43,106 nucleotides of DNA from JAPUIN01 sp041580375 (GTDB lineage Bacteria > Acidobacteriota > Polarisedimenticolia > Gp22-AA2): assembly GCA_041580375.1 (NCBI GenBank), contig JBFGDZ010000005.1, forward strand, positions 1 through 43,106. Direction: 5' to 3'. The notes under the pieces are model-generated. The model had not been told where the DNA came from, did no database searches, and was given only the letters and a program-made list of their open reading frames with translations. Every line of letters starts with the position of its first letter. Positions within the stretch are counted from its first letter, which is position 1. The translations under genes were made by a program, and so were the position numbers. Positions 14,998 to 23,171 of this stretch are shown piece after piece.

Positions 14998-16392
14998 CTA
15001 GCCCTTCAGCAGCGCGATGTTGCTCCGGATCTCTCCGGCGTCCGGCGCGCCGGGCTTCAGCTTGAGATACTCCTCGAAGTGCTTCACGGCGCCGTTGAAG
15101 TCCTGGATCCCCATGAGCGCGCGCGCCAGCTCACGGTGCGCTTCCGCGTAGGTGGCGTCGATCTGGACGGCTTTGCGGAATGCCTGGGCGGCCTCCTTGC
15201 TCCGGTTGTCGTTCCAGGCCTTGACCCCAAGGTTGTAGAACGAGATCGCCGCGTTGCGCGGATCGATGCCGACCACTTTCTGGTACATCTCTTCCGCCTT
15301 CGCGAGGTTCGTCTGGCGCGCCGCGCTGTCGGCGCCCGCATTCTCGGCCCGCTTTTCGTAGATCGTGGCCATCTGGAGGAAGGTGGCGGACTCCATGGGG
15401 TTCAGGAGGGCCGCCTGCTCGAACGATTCGAGCGCCTTGCCATCCTGCCCGCTCTCGGCGTAGGCCAGTCCGAGGTAGAAATGGGCCGCGTCGGACTCCG
15501 GAGAGATGTCGCGCTCCTTCTGAAGGGCGGCGATCGCCTCGGGATGGCGCTCCATGCGGATGTAGATCCGGCCCAGGTAGAAGTTCGCCCGCTTCATGGA
15601 GGGGTCCAGATCGAGGCCCTTCTTGAACGCCTGCTCGGCGCTGATGTCGTCGCCGCTCTCGAAGAGGCTCTTCCCGAGGTAGTAGTAGACGGGGGGCAGG
15701 CCCTCGGGATCCTTCACCAGGTACTCGCGATAGATCGGGATCGCCTGGTCGTGACGGCCGGCGTCGGTGTGGGATTTGGCCAGCTCCAGGGCCTTGCGGC
15801 TCGCGGGGGCAGGGCCCGGGGGGGTCTTGGGGGCCGCCGGCGCCGCGGGCGCGTCCGCAGCGGCCTTTTCGACCTCATCCGTCCCCCCTTCCCGTTTCCT
15901 CTTCTCGGCCTGCAGGGCGGCCACGTACTCGGAATCCTTCGCCAGGACGAGATCGACCACGTTCCGGCCCGTGTCGCCGATCGGGACGAAGGAGAGCTCG
16001 GGCAATTTCTGGTCCGCGCCGACCAGGTTGTCTCCGCGGCCGCGGTCCTCACCGGTCGAGTCGACGATCTCGAAGCTGACCTTGACCACCTTGTACCCAC
16101 TCTTCTCGGGGACGATGATCCACTTCTTGGCCACCGAGATGTCGAGCGCCGAGAACACGTAGGTGCCCTTCTTGCTCGTCCTGACGGGCCCCACGCGCTT
16201 CTTCACGTCGGTCGCCTCGAAGTAGAGCGGGACCTTCGCCAGGGGGTTGCCTTTCTGATCCACAACCCGGCCGTTGACGCGCGTGATTCCCTCGGCGGCC
16301 TCGAGCCTGCCAGGGCCCGCGATCGCCGCCGTCACGATCAGAGCCGTCAGCGTGAACGCGGCCCGGCCTGCACTCGTTCGTCTTGCCGTCAT
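14998..16392 (-). CDS. Secreted TPR protein with N-terminal carboxypeptidase-regulatory-like domain
   Basis: 464 residues from ATG 16392, with GGAGG five bases upstream. A signal peptide covers about residues 1-33 (FTLTALIVTAAIAGPGRLEAA), so the protein is exported. Next is a beta-rich domain (about 38-155) that begins ITRVNGRVVDQKGNPLAKVP, the pattern of carboxypeptidase-regulatory (CarboxypepD_reg) domains. An Ala/Pro linker (about 180-205) leads to at least six TPR units to the end (for example YYYLGKSLFESGDDISAEQA and YNLGVKAWNDNRSKEAAQAF). It is the last gene of the fur-to-cytochrome run, 26 bp after the cytochrome b gene, and is followed by the terminator at 14851-14892. Role unknown; perhaps a periplasmic scaffold for the redox proteins. 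Confidence 0.88.
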   Translation of the reverse strand: MTARRTSAGRAAFTLTALIVTAAIAGPGRLEAAEGITRVNGRVVDQKGNPLAKVPLYFEATDVKKRVGPVRTSKKGTYVFSALDISVAKKWIIVPEKSGYKVVKVSFEIVDSTGEDRGRGDNLVGADQKLPELSFVPIGDTGRNVVDLVLAKDSEYVAALQAEKRKREGGTDEVEKAAADAPAAPAAPKTPPGPAPASRKALELAKSHTDAGRHDQAIPIYREYLVKDPEGLPPVYYYLGKSLFESGDDISAEQAFKKGLDLDPSMKRANFYLGRIYIRMERHPEAIAALQKERDISPESDAAHFYLGLAYAESGQDGKALESFEQAALLNPMESATFLQMATIYEKRAENAGADSAARQTNLAKAEEMYQKVVGIDPRNAAISFYNLGVKAWNDNRSKEAAQAFRKAVQIDATYAEAHRELARALMGIQDFNGAVKHFEEYLKLKPGAPDAGEIRSNIALLKG

Positions 16393-16418
16393 GATCGCCT
16401 CCAGCCCGGTCCGGCCGG

Positions 16419-16970
16419 TCAGCCGCCCCTGCACGACCGGGCTCTTGATCTTAAACCACGCTTCACGGCCCAATCAAGGCGCAGCAGCAACAAACCGGAC
16501 GAACGCGGGAGCGTACGCACCGCCGCCGCGCCGTTCTGCAGCGCCCTGCGGATGATCCGCGACGTGACCAGGTGGGCCAGGAACACGGCCGTGAAGAGCA
16601 GCCCCGTCACGATGTGGACCCACGCCAGCCACCGCCGCGGCCCCGGGTCGGTCAGGATCTGCATCAGATAGCCCGAGACGATCATCGGCGCGGCCAGAAG
16701 CGTCGTCAGGATGCCCGAGGCCCGGCCCCTCCGCATCCGATCGTCGCGCAGCCATCCCAGGATGTGATCCCGCATGATCAGGCCCAGCGAGAAGATCAGC
16801 AGGGGCGCGACGAGCAGGTGCAGCGCCAGCATATGAGGCTGCCAGGGATGATTGATGACGGAGAAGGGATCGTCGCTCGTCATGCCGTACTTCATGACGA
16901 GAAAGGCGATGCCCGTCACGGCCGTCAGCCAGGTCGAGACCTGAAGGAGGACCCGCTCGAGAACGCTCAC
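16419..16970 (-). CDS. Four-helix membrane cytochrome b-like protein
   Basis: 183 residues; GTG 16970 overlaps the preceding stop as GTGA and has GGGAGG ten bases upstream. Four hydrophobic segments lie near residues 8-27, 47-66, 85-104 and 113-137. Histidines placed in or next to helices (His41, His46, His51, His119, His133) are suited to ligate b-type haem, and the pattern resembles the small DUF4405/cytochrome b561-like family. The basic C-terminal tail is low complexity. Directly next to an FMN-binding protein and with apbE in the operon, it could pass electrons from membrane quinol to the covalently bound FMN. Haem binding is inferred from histidine spacing only. Confidence 0.72.
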   Translation of the reverse strand: MSVLERVLLQVSTWLTAVTGIAFLVMKYGMTSDDPFSVINHPWQPHMLALHLLVAPLLIFSLGLIMRDHILGWLRDDRMRRGRASGILTTLLAAPMIVSGYLMQILTDPGPRRWLAWVHIVTGLLFTAVFLAHLVTSRIIRRALQNGAAAVRTLPRSSGLLLLRLDWAVKRGLRSRARSCRGG

Positions 16971-17551
16971 GGCCGATTCGCCTCCCGGGCATCCCCGCCG
17001 GCCCCGGCGCCGGGAGGGCCGACGAACAGGGCGTGCACGGCGAGGATCCGCCGCGCCGCCGCCATGACCGCGCGCGCCGACAGCGTGGCCCCCGTCAGGG
17101 CGTGGATCCGGCCGCCCGGGCGCAGCGAGTCGGACTCTCCGGCGCCGTCGAACTGCCGCATCCAGCGCGCCCCGGGCAGGTAGTCCTCCGGCTCATCGAA
17201 GGCCACGATCTCGATGCGGCGGATGAGGCCCTCGGACGTCAGGAGCACGAGGACCGTCTCCGGCAGGGTCCGGACGAGGTGCGTGTCGAAGTACGCGTAG
17301 CCGGCGGGCCGGTCTCCCTCGAGACCGGCGTAATAGGGGATCACGCGTGCCTCCACCGGCGCCCCCGCGCGCTCCCCGGCCCGCCGCGCCTGCTCGTCGT
17401 CGAGGTAGAGCACGCGTCTTTCGACACGCAGGGGCGGCGGAAAGGCCTGCCGGAGCGCCTCCTCCTGGGTGACGTAGACGCGGGCGGACGCCGGCGCCGC
17501 CAGCAGCGGCAGCGCCAGCAGTCCGGTGAGCAGCCGCGCGCGCGACCGCAT
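16967..17551 (-). CDS. Extracytoplasmic FMN-binding domain protein (flavinylation substrate)
   Basis: 194 residues from ATG 17551, overlapping the porin stop (TGATG). A signal peptide (about 1-23, LLTGLLALPLLAAPASARV) precedes a domain ending in GGRIHALTGATLSARAV. That matches the C-terminal motif of NqrC/RnfG-type FMN-binding domains, where the Thr after Gly-Ala (Thr156 here) receives FMN through a phosphoester bond made by ApbE. The acidic residue usually at the start of the motif is His here (HALTGAT). Other family features are GYAYFDTHLVRTLPETVLVL and IRRIEIVAFDEPEDY. An apbE gene lies two genes upstream and a membrane cytochrome b directly downstream, so a periplasmic electron carrier is likely. 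Confidence 0.85.
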   Translation of the reverse strand: MRSRARLLTGLLALPLLAAPASARVYVTQEEALRQAFPPPLRVERRVLYLDDEQARRAGERAGAPVEARVIPYYAGLEGDRPAGYAYFDTHLVRTLPETVLVLLTSEGLIRRIEIVAFDEPEDYLPGARWMRQFDGAGESDSLRPGGRIHALTGATLSARAVMAAARRILAVHALFVGPPGAGAGGDAREANRP

Positions 17552-19029
17552 CAGAACAGGTATCCGAGGGCGAGATTCCATTGATCGACGGCCGTGCCGG
17601 CGCCGTTGAGGCGGTTCTGGAGATCCAGCTTCACCGCGACGTTGGGGATCGGCCGGTAGGTGATCCCGTAGACGCGCACGCGGCGATCGTTGGCCGGATC
17701 CGCGATCAGCCCCGCCGGCACCTCCTCCTGCGTGTTGAGATCCTCGTAGCGGAAGAAGGGGCTCAGTTCCTGCTCCGTGCCGCCCGCGCGCGCGAGGACG
17801 TTCCATGCGATCTCCCCGTACCAGCCCTGCTGCCGCTCCCCGATGACCGTGGTGCCGGGCGCGACCATTTTGATCGCGTCGATGGCGCTCCCGACCTCCC
17901 GCGCGCCGGACAGAATCCCGCGGGCGAACAGCCCCCGCACGTGCAGGCCCCGCCAGTTCCATTCCGCGTGGAGGTCCCACAACGTGAGTCGTGATCCACC
18001 GATCCCCGCAACGCCCTGGCCGACTCCCCCGGAGAAGGCGGACGCGCCGACGAGCAGTCCCGGCGTCGGCGTGTAGTCGACCCGGGCCGTCACCGCCAGG
18101 TCCTCCGCGATCGCCTTCGAACCGCTCTGGCGCCCGCCTCGGATGCCGCCGTCCCCGGAGAACCCGATCCCCTCGAGACCGGTGGTCACGTAGGCGCGGT
18201 AGGCGATCGGCCCCGCGTCCCCGTACACGCCGGCGCCGTTCTCCCGCCACGTGGCCGGGATGATGAATCGCTCCACGTCCGGACGGTTCGCGCCGTGGAA
18301 GATCGGCGGCTCGTGCAGCTCGTTGATGAAGCCGAGCGGGACGAGCAGCAGACCTCCGCGGGCGCCGAATCGATCGGTCGCCTTGTAATCGACGTACGCG
18401 AACTCCACCGCCACCTCCCCTCCCTTGCCTTCTCCCGCCTGGGCGTGCTCGAACTCGATCTCGGAGTTGAACAGGAGGCGATCGTTGAACTTGTAACCGA
18501 AGTAAAAGACCGCCCGGAGGAAATCGGCCTCGTCGATGCTTCCCGACGGGGCCCCGGCATCATTCTCGTCGTCGAAATTCCGATAGAGCAGCTCGCCATA
18601 GCCGCCGATCGCCACGCCCTTCCCGGTGGCGTAGACCTTCGAGGCCGCGGGACCGAAGCCGTGCACCGACTCGCCGGCCGCCGGCGCGGCCGCCTCCCCG
18701 ATGCGGAGCCTCTCGATCTCGAGCGTCAGCGCCCGGATCCTCTTCTCCAGATCGGCCAGGTCGGCCGATCCGACCTCCCGCCCCTCCGCACGCAGCCGCG
18801 CGATCCGGGCTTCCAGCTCCGCCAGGCGGGCCTCCAGCTCCCGCACGCGGCGCTCGAGCGCGGCGCGGCTCTCCTCCCGCTTCTCCTCGTCGGCGGTCTT
18901 CGTCTCGGCCGACCGGAGGCCCGGCGCCGCGGCACCCGCGACGATGAGGAGGATCAGCAGCAGACCGGTCTTCAGCAGATGGGACGGACGGCGCGTTGCG
19001 GTTCGGTGACTGCCTGATTGCGACGACAT
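17551..19029 (-). CDS. Outer-membrane porin with N-terminal coiled coil
   Basis: 492 residues from ATG 19029, with AAGGAG upstream. A signal sequence covers about 1-41 (LLKTGLLLILLIVAGAAAPG). Residues about 48-110 form a heptad-rich coiled coil (RRVRELEARLAELEARIARL). The remainder alternates short hydrophobic beta strands with polar loops (IGGYGELLYRNFDDENDAG, RAVFYFGYKFNDRLLFNSEI) and ends in NLALGYLF; a terminal Phe is the usual outer-membrane barrel signal. The layout resembles phosphate-selective-type (OprO/P-like) porins. In the iron/flavin operon it probably admits a substrate such as an iron complex or organic acceptor, but specificity cannot be read from sequence. The stop overlaps the start of the FMN-binding gene. 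Confidence 0.82.
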   Translation of the reverse strand: MSSQSGSHRTATRRPSHLLKTGLLLILLIVAGAAAPGLRSAETKTADEEKREESRAALERRVRELEARLAELEARIARLRAEGREVGSADLADLEKRIRALTLEIERLRIGEAAAPAAGESVHGFGPAASKVYATGKGVAIGGYGELLYRNFDDENDAGAPSGSIDEADFLRAVFYFGYKFNDRLLFNSEIEFEHAQAGEGKGGEVAVEFAYVDYKATDRFGARGGLLLVPLGFINELHEPPIFHGANRPDVERFIIPATWRENGAGVYGDAGPIAYRAYVTTGLEGIGFSGDGGIRGGRQSGSKAIAEDLAVTARVDYTPTPGLLVGASAFSGGVGQGVAGIGGSRLTLWDLHAEWNWRGLHVRGLFARGILSGAREVGSAIDAIKMVAPGTTVIGERQQGWYGEIAWNVLARAGGTEQELSPFFRYEDLNTQEEVPAGLIADPANDRRVRVYGITYRPIPNVAVKLDLQNRLNGAGTAVDQWNLALGYLF

Positions 19030-19061
19030 GACTCGCTCCTTCCCCCCGACGATGTGCTGGA

Positions 19062-20192
19062 TCAATCCGCGTTGAAGAGTCTTCCGCGCGCGGCCGTCCC
19101 TGCCGCCCGCGCCGGATCCATCGTGTTCTCCATCCAGATCGTCTGTTGGGGGAACGCCCGCGTCACCCGGAGGCGCAGCCGCCCCGTGCTCTCCCGCTCG
19201 AGAAAGAGGGCGGCGATGCCCCGCTCCTCCGCCCAGGCGATCCCCGTGTCCGGCCCCATGACGAAGAGCGCCGTCGACAGCGCGTCCGCCGTCGTCGCGT
19301 CCTCCGCGACCACGCTGACCGTTCCGCGGAACGCGGCGGGGGCGCCGCTCTCGGGATCGAGAATATGGCCCGCCGCATCGCCTCCGCCCGCGCCGGCGAC
19401 GGCCGCGTTGCCGGACGTCGCCACCGATCCGGACGCGAGCGCGAGCCGCCCGATCGGCGCGACGCGATCGGCGGGGTCGGCGATTCCGATCGTCCAGGCG
19501 CGTCCCGGCTCGGGACCTCCCCGCGCCAGAACCTGCCCGCCGAAATCGAGCAGAAACGCGTCCACGCCGCCCCGCCGGAGCACCCGGGCGGCGGCATCGA
19601 GCGCGATCCCCTTGCCGATCCCACCCAGGTCGATCCCCACTCCGGCCGCATCGAAGCGCACGGTCCGTCGGTGCGGATCGAGCGTGACGTGCCGGAATCC
19701 CACCGGTGCGGCCGCCCCGGGACCGCCGGGCGCGGGCCCGGCGCCCCCCAGCGCCGGAGCCGCGTCCGGCACGCCCGGTCTCCACACGAGCGGCTCGACG
19801 GTCGGATCGAATGCGCCGGCCGTCGACCGGGCCCATTCCATCGATGTCTCGATCGCCCCGAACAGCTCGACCGAGCAGGCGACCGCCCGCCCGGCCGCGC
19901 TCCGGTTGAGCCGGGACAGCTCGCTGTCCCGATCCCAGTTGCTGAGCAGCCCCTCGAGCCGGGCGACCTCGTCGAAGGCCTCGCCCGCGATCGACCCGTC
20001 CCCCTCCGCCGGAAGGTGGATCGTGAGCGTCGTCCCCATGAGGGCCCGGGCCCGGGTGATCGGGGGCCTCCCGGGGACGCGCGCCTCCACAACGCCGTCG
20101 GCCGGGTCCGCCGCCGCCTGGCAGCCGGCGGTGCCGGGCAGGAAGGCGACGACGAGCGCCGCGATCCAATTGTGACTGCGACTCAGTCTCAT
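19062..20192 (-). CDS. apbE: ApbE-type FAD:protein FMN transferase (lipoprotein)
   Basis: 376 residues from ATG 20192. ApbE hydrolyses FAD and attaches FMN to Thr/Ser of FMN-binding domain proteins on the outside of the cytoplasmic membrane. Visible: lipoprotein signal MRLSRSHNWI...PGTAGC with Cys24; ALMGTTLTI; IDLGGIGKGIALD (186-198); SGSVATSGN (253-261); metal/flavin site HILDPESG (275-282); and TTADALSTALFVMG (299-312). All family motifs appear intact. The likely substrate, an FMN-binding protein, is encoded two genes downstream. The first seven codons (MRLSRSH) coincide with a Fur-type operator sequence also found before fur. Stop to porin start is 32 bp. Confidence 0.93.
   Translation of the reverse strand: MRLSRSHNWIAALVVAFLPGTAGCQAAADPADGVVEARVPGRPPITRARALMGTTLTIHLPAEGDGSIAGEAFDEVARLEGLLSNWDRDSELSRLNRSAAGRAVACSVELFGAIETSMEWARSTAGAFDPTVEPLVWRPGVPDAAPALGGAGPAPGGPGAAAPVGFRHVTLDPHRRTVRFDAAGVGIDLGGIGKGIALDAAARVLRRGGVDAFLLDFGGQVLARGGPEPGRAWTIGIADPADRVAPIGRLALASGSVATSGNAAVAGAGGGDAAGHILDPESGAPAAFRGTVSVVAEDATTADALSTALFVMGPDTGIAWAEERGIAALFLERESTGRLRLRVTRAFPQQTIWMENTMDPARAAGTAARGRLFNAD
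20177..20191 (-). promoter_or_regulatory. Fur-box-like operator overlapping the apbE start codon
   Basis: Minus strand TGAGACTGAGTCGCA is a 7-1-7 inverted repeat (one mismatch) of the Fur-box type. The identical 17-base string TGAGACTGAGTCGCAGT occurs at the fur promoter, and CAATT follows two bases later at both sites. It covers the ATG of apbE. No -10/-35 pair is obvious just upstream. Confidence 0.55.
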
Positions 20193-20242
20193 CGAGATTC
20201 CGCGTCCGATCCGGGGCGGCGCCGTGAGCGCCCCCTCACTCC

Positions 20243-20920
20243 TCAGGGCCCGTTGCGTTTGACGTAGATCTCGTCCGCGATCGCCCGATCGAGCGCCAGT
20301 GTCGTGGCGCCGACCTCGACGACGACCGAGGGTCGTTTCTGCACCAGCCGGAGCGTGCTGCCCGGCAACACGCCGAGCCCGCTCAGCCTCGACAGCCGGC
20401 CCCGCGCGCCCGGCGCCATGAACACGATCGACCCCTCCTCCCCCAGCCGGAGATCGGCGAGCCGGCGCACGAGGGGCTCCATCTCGAGCCGGAACGTGCC
20501 GCAGCACTCGCCGCGGGGAATCGCCTTGCCGTGGGGGCAGGCCGGCGGGTGGCCCAGATAGGTGCAGACCGACGTCGTCACGTGGGACGACAGGATGTGC
20601 TCGAAGGCGCAGGCCGTCTTTTCGGCCTCCTCCTCGCCCAGATCGAACAGCAGCGCGAAGAGGGTCTCGGCGAGCCGGTGCCGGCGGACGATCTCGAGGG
20701 CCAGATGCTGCCCGCCGCCCGTCAGGCGGACCTCGTCCCCGCGTACGTCGACCAGCCCGTCCCGCTCCATGTCCCGCAGCGTCTCGCCCACCGACTGGAT
20801 CTGGGAGCGGGCCTCCAGATCCTTGAGGCCATGGAGCCCCTCCTCCGCGAGGGTCCAGATTTCCTCGGCCAGATCCTCGATCCGGTGCCGGCGGATGTCC
20901 TCCCGGAGCAGCTCACCCAT
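20243..20920 (-). CDS. DtxR/MntR-family metal-dependent regulator with C-terminal FeoA-like SH3 domain
   Basis: 225 residues, ATG 20920 after GGAGGGG. N-terminal winged helix (about 10-70: DLAEEIWTLAEEGLHGLKDL), dimerisation and metal-binding domain (about 72-140), and SH3-like FeoA domain (about 153-222). Metal residues known from DtxR are recognisable: His81, Glu85, Cys104, Glu107 and His108 (TACAFEHIL), plus HPPACPHGKAIP. Such proteins repress iron or manganese genes when metal-loaded. It lies downstream of feoB and an accessory gene, where a separate feoA would normally be expected; none is present in the window, so this domain may also stand in for FeoA. It overlaps the preceding gene by eight bases. 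Confidence 0.9.
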   Translation of the reverse strand: MGELLREDIRRHRIEDLAEEIWTLAEEGLHGLKDLEARSQIQSVGETLRDMERDGLVDVRGDEVRLTGGGQHLALEIVRRHRLAETLFALLFDLGEEEAEKTACAFEHILSSHVTTSVCTYLGHPPACPHGKAIPRGECCGTFRLEMEPLVRRLADLRLGEEGSIVFMAPGARGRLSRLSGLGVLPGSTLRLVQKRPSVVVEVGATTLALDRAIADEIYVKRNGP

Positions 20921-21164
20921 GATCCCCTCCGCTCCTCCGGCCGATCGCGCGGCGCAGCCATCCCGCGATGCGGCGCGTCCCGTCGATGACGCTGGATCGC
21001 TCGACGAACGTATAGCCGCAGTTCGGACAGCAGAGGGTGTGGCAGTAGTCCGTCATGGGGCAGATGGAGCAGTGCTGCTCCTGCGCGAAGGTGCCTCCGC
21101 ACAGCGGACACCGGTGCCGCGCGGCCTGCGCTCCCCGCGCGACCGGCACCGGCGCCGCGCTCAC
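20913..21164 (-). CDS. Small Cys-rich zinc-ribbon-type protein next to FeoB
   Basis: 83 residues from GTG 21164, which overlaps the feoB stop (GTGA). Four paired-Cys groups are visible: CPLCGG (19-24), CSICP (32-36), CHTLCCP (41-47) and CCPNCGY (45-51). They are arranged as one or two zinc ribbons or possibly an Fe-S site. A short basic C-terminal helix follows (IAGWLRRAIGRRSGG). There is no signal peptide, so it is probably cytoplasmic at the FeoB G-domain side. Similar short Cys-rich proteins accompany feoB in many anaerobes, where they are treated as FeoC-like accessories; equivalence is inference. It could be an iron or redox sensor for FeoB or a metal chaperone. Confidence 0.8.
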   Translation of the reverse strand: MSAAPVPVARGAQAARHRCPLCGGTFAQEQHCSICPMTDYCHTLCCPNCGYTFVERSSVIDGTRRIAGWLRRAIGRRSGGDHG

Positions 21165-23146
21165 AGCGACACCCTCAGAGTGCGCAGGATCAGGTTGATG
21201 GCGCCGCCGACGAGAATGGCGAACGGGAAGACGAACCCCGCGATCAGGAAGGCCGTCCTCCAGGACTTCTCCTTGACGATCATGAAGAAATTGGCGATGC
21301 ACGGAATGAACAGCGTGATCGTGACGAGCGACACCACGACGTGAATCGGGTCGAGCTCGCCCGCGTCGGCCATCTGGAACAGGCCGGCCGCCCCGAAGTC
21401 CCGGCGCAGGAACCCCAGAATGAAGACACCCGCCGCCGACTCGGGGAGCCCCAGGACCCCGCGGATGAGGGGGGATACGGCCCGCTCCACGAGGACCAGG
21501 AGGCCGATGGCGTCCGCGACGTAGAGGATCAGGGTGCCCAGAATGAACAGCGGCACCGCTTCCTTCAGGTACCACTCGACGCGGGCGACCGTCTTGGTCG
21601 CGATATTGGCCAGCGTGGGGATCCTCAGCGGGGGGATCTCCAGGATGAAGTCGGACCCGCGTCCAGGAATGATGCGCGAGGAGAGAAACCCGACGATCAG
21701 GATCGAGCCGAGCACGACCGACAGCCAGATCGCCGTGGCGCCCCAGGATCGATCCGCCAGCATCGCCAGGGTGACGGTCAGCTGCGCCGAGCAGGGGACG
21801 CCCAGGGCGAGGAGAAGGATGGCGATGGTGCGCTCCTTGCGCGTCTCGAGGATGCGCGTGGTCAGCGTCGCCATCGTGTCGCACCCGAGGCCGAGCACCA
21901 TCGGCAGCACCGCCTTGCCGTTGAGGCCGATCACCTTGAAGGCACGGTTCATGAGGATCGCGAGCCGCGGCAGGTATCCCGAATCCTCCAGAATGCCGAA
22001 GGCCAGGAAGAACGTCGTGACGATCGGGAAGATCAGGGCGATCGCGTAGGTGCACGCCATGGTGATGAGACCGTAGCGACCCACGAAGAGGTCGCGGAGC
22101 CACGCCCACGGCAGGAGCCGGTCGGCCGCGGTGGTCACCCATGGATTCACGTACTGCTCGAAGACGGTCCCTTCCAGGAAATCGACGGCGGTGCCGGCGC
22201 CGAACACGCCGACGAACAGATACATGAGATAGAGCACCGCCGCCAGCACCGGAACGCCGAGCAGCGGGTGTAGCGTGACCCGATCGAGCAGCCGGCCGAG
22301 CGCGCGCGGGGGGCGCAGATCTCCATGGCTCACCAGGGCCGCGAGACGGTCCGCCTCGCGCTGACGTTGCTGGTTGATGACCACGGCGGGCGGCAGCCCG
22401 CGGCCGCGCTCCATGTCCCTGCGCAGAATCTCGATTTGATCCAGGGCGGTTTCCGGGACCCGGGCCCGGAGCCACGGTCCGAGCGAATCGTCCCCCGCCA
22501 GGATCATCAGCGCGATCGAGCGCTTGGAGATCGGCGCCTCCGGCAGAAGCGCGGCAATCTCCTCCACCCTCCGCTCGATGTCCGGGTCGTAGCGCATGCG
22601 CCATTCCGACGACCGGGGGTTCTCCAGCGCCGCGAGGAGCGGGCCGATCCCCTCGCGCCTCACGGCCACAGTCGGGATCACGTCCACGCCGATCATCCCG
22701 GAGAGGCGATCGCAATCGACCCGCATCCCGCGCCGGCTGGCCTCGTCGCGCATATTGAGGCACAGGACGAACGGGAGGCCCATCTCGGCGATCTGGAGCG
22801 TCATGAGGAGAGCGCGGCCCAGATTCTTGGTGTCTCCGACCTGCAGAACGACCCGGTGCCTCTCCGACAGGACGATGTCCCGCGTCACCCGCTCGTCCTC
22901 GGACATCGGCAGAAGGGTGTTCACGCCCGGGGTGTCGACGACCGTGTGCCTCCGGCCCGCGATGGCCAGCGAGCCCCGGCTGACCTCGACGGTCGTCCCG
23001 GGATAGTTGGAGACGGTGACGTACTTCCCGGTCAGGAGCGAGAACAGCACGCTCTTGCCCACGTTCGGATTGCCGAGCAGCACGACATTGTCCGCCGGCC
23101 GGATCGGGATGGCCGGCGTTTCGCGCAAGGCGGGCGCGGTGCTCAT
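21161..23146 (-). CDS. feoB: Ferrous iron transporter FeoB
   Basis: 661 residues. FeoB is an inner-membrane Fe(II) importer with a cytoplasmic GTPase domain. G-protein motifs: GNPNVGKS (25-32, G1), DTPG (71-74, G3) and NMRD (131-134, G4 in its FeoB form). The helical spacer about 190-275 is followed by the transport core with two Gate-type repeats; conserved cysteines occur in LGLGCDTMATLTTRILETRK and ALGVPCSAQL. It is shorter than E. coli FeoB (773). The start ATG lies 25 bp after the fur stop, with a weak ribosome site. In the same transcript: fur upstream, the Cys-rich accessory and DtxR/FeoA downstream. Confidence 0.96.
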   Translation of the reverse strand: MSTAPALRETPAIPIRPADNVVLLGNPNVGKSVLFSLLTGKYVTVSNYPGTTVEVSRGSLAIAGRRHTVVDTPGVNTLLPMSEDERVTRDIVLSERHRVVLQVGDTKNLGRALLMTLQIAEMGLPFVLCLNMRDEASRRGMRVDCDRLSGMIGVDVIPTVAVRREGIGPLLAALENPRSSEWRMRYDPDIERRVEEIAALLPEAPISKRSIALMILAGDDSLGPWLRARVPETALDQIEILRRDMERGRGLPPAVVINQQRQREADRLAALVSHGDLRPPRALGRLLDRVTLHPLLGVPVLAAVLYLMYLFVGVFGAGTAVDFLEGTVFEQYVNPWVTTAADRLLPWAWLRDLFVGRYGLITMACTYAIALIFPIVTTFFLAFGILEDSGYLPRLAILMNRAFKVIGLNGKAVLPMVLGLGCDTMATLTTRILETRKERTIAILLLALGVPCSAQLTVTLAMLADRSWGATAIWLSVVLGSILIVGFLSSRIIPGRGSDFILEIPPLRIPTLANIATKTVARVEWYLKEAVPLFILGTLILYVADAIGLLVLVERAVSPLIRGVLGLPESAAGVFILGFLRRDFGAAGLFQMADAGELDPIHVVVSLVTITLFIPCIANFFMIVKEKSWRTAFLIAGFVFPFAILVGGAINLILRTLRVSL

Positions 23147-23171
23147 CGGCGGGCTCGGGACGGATCGGTCG

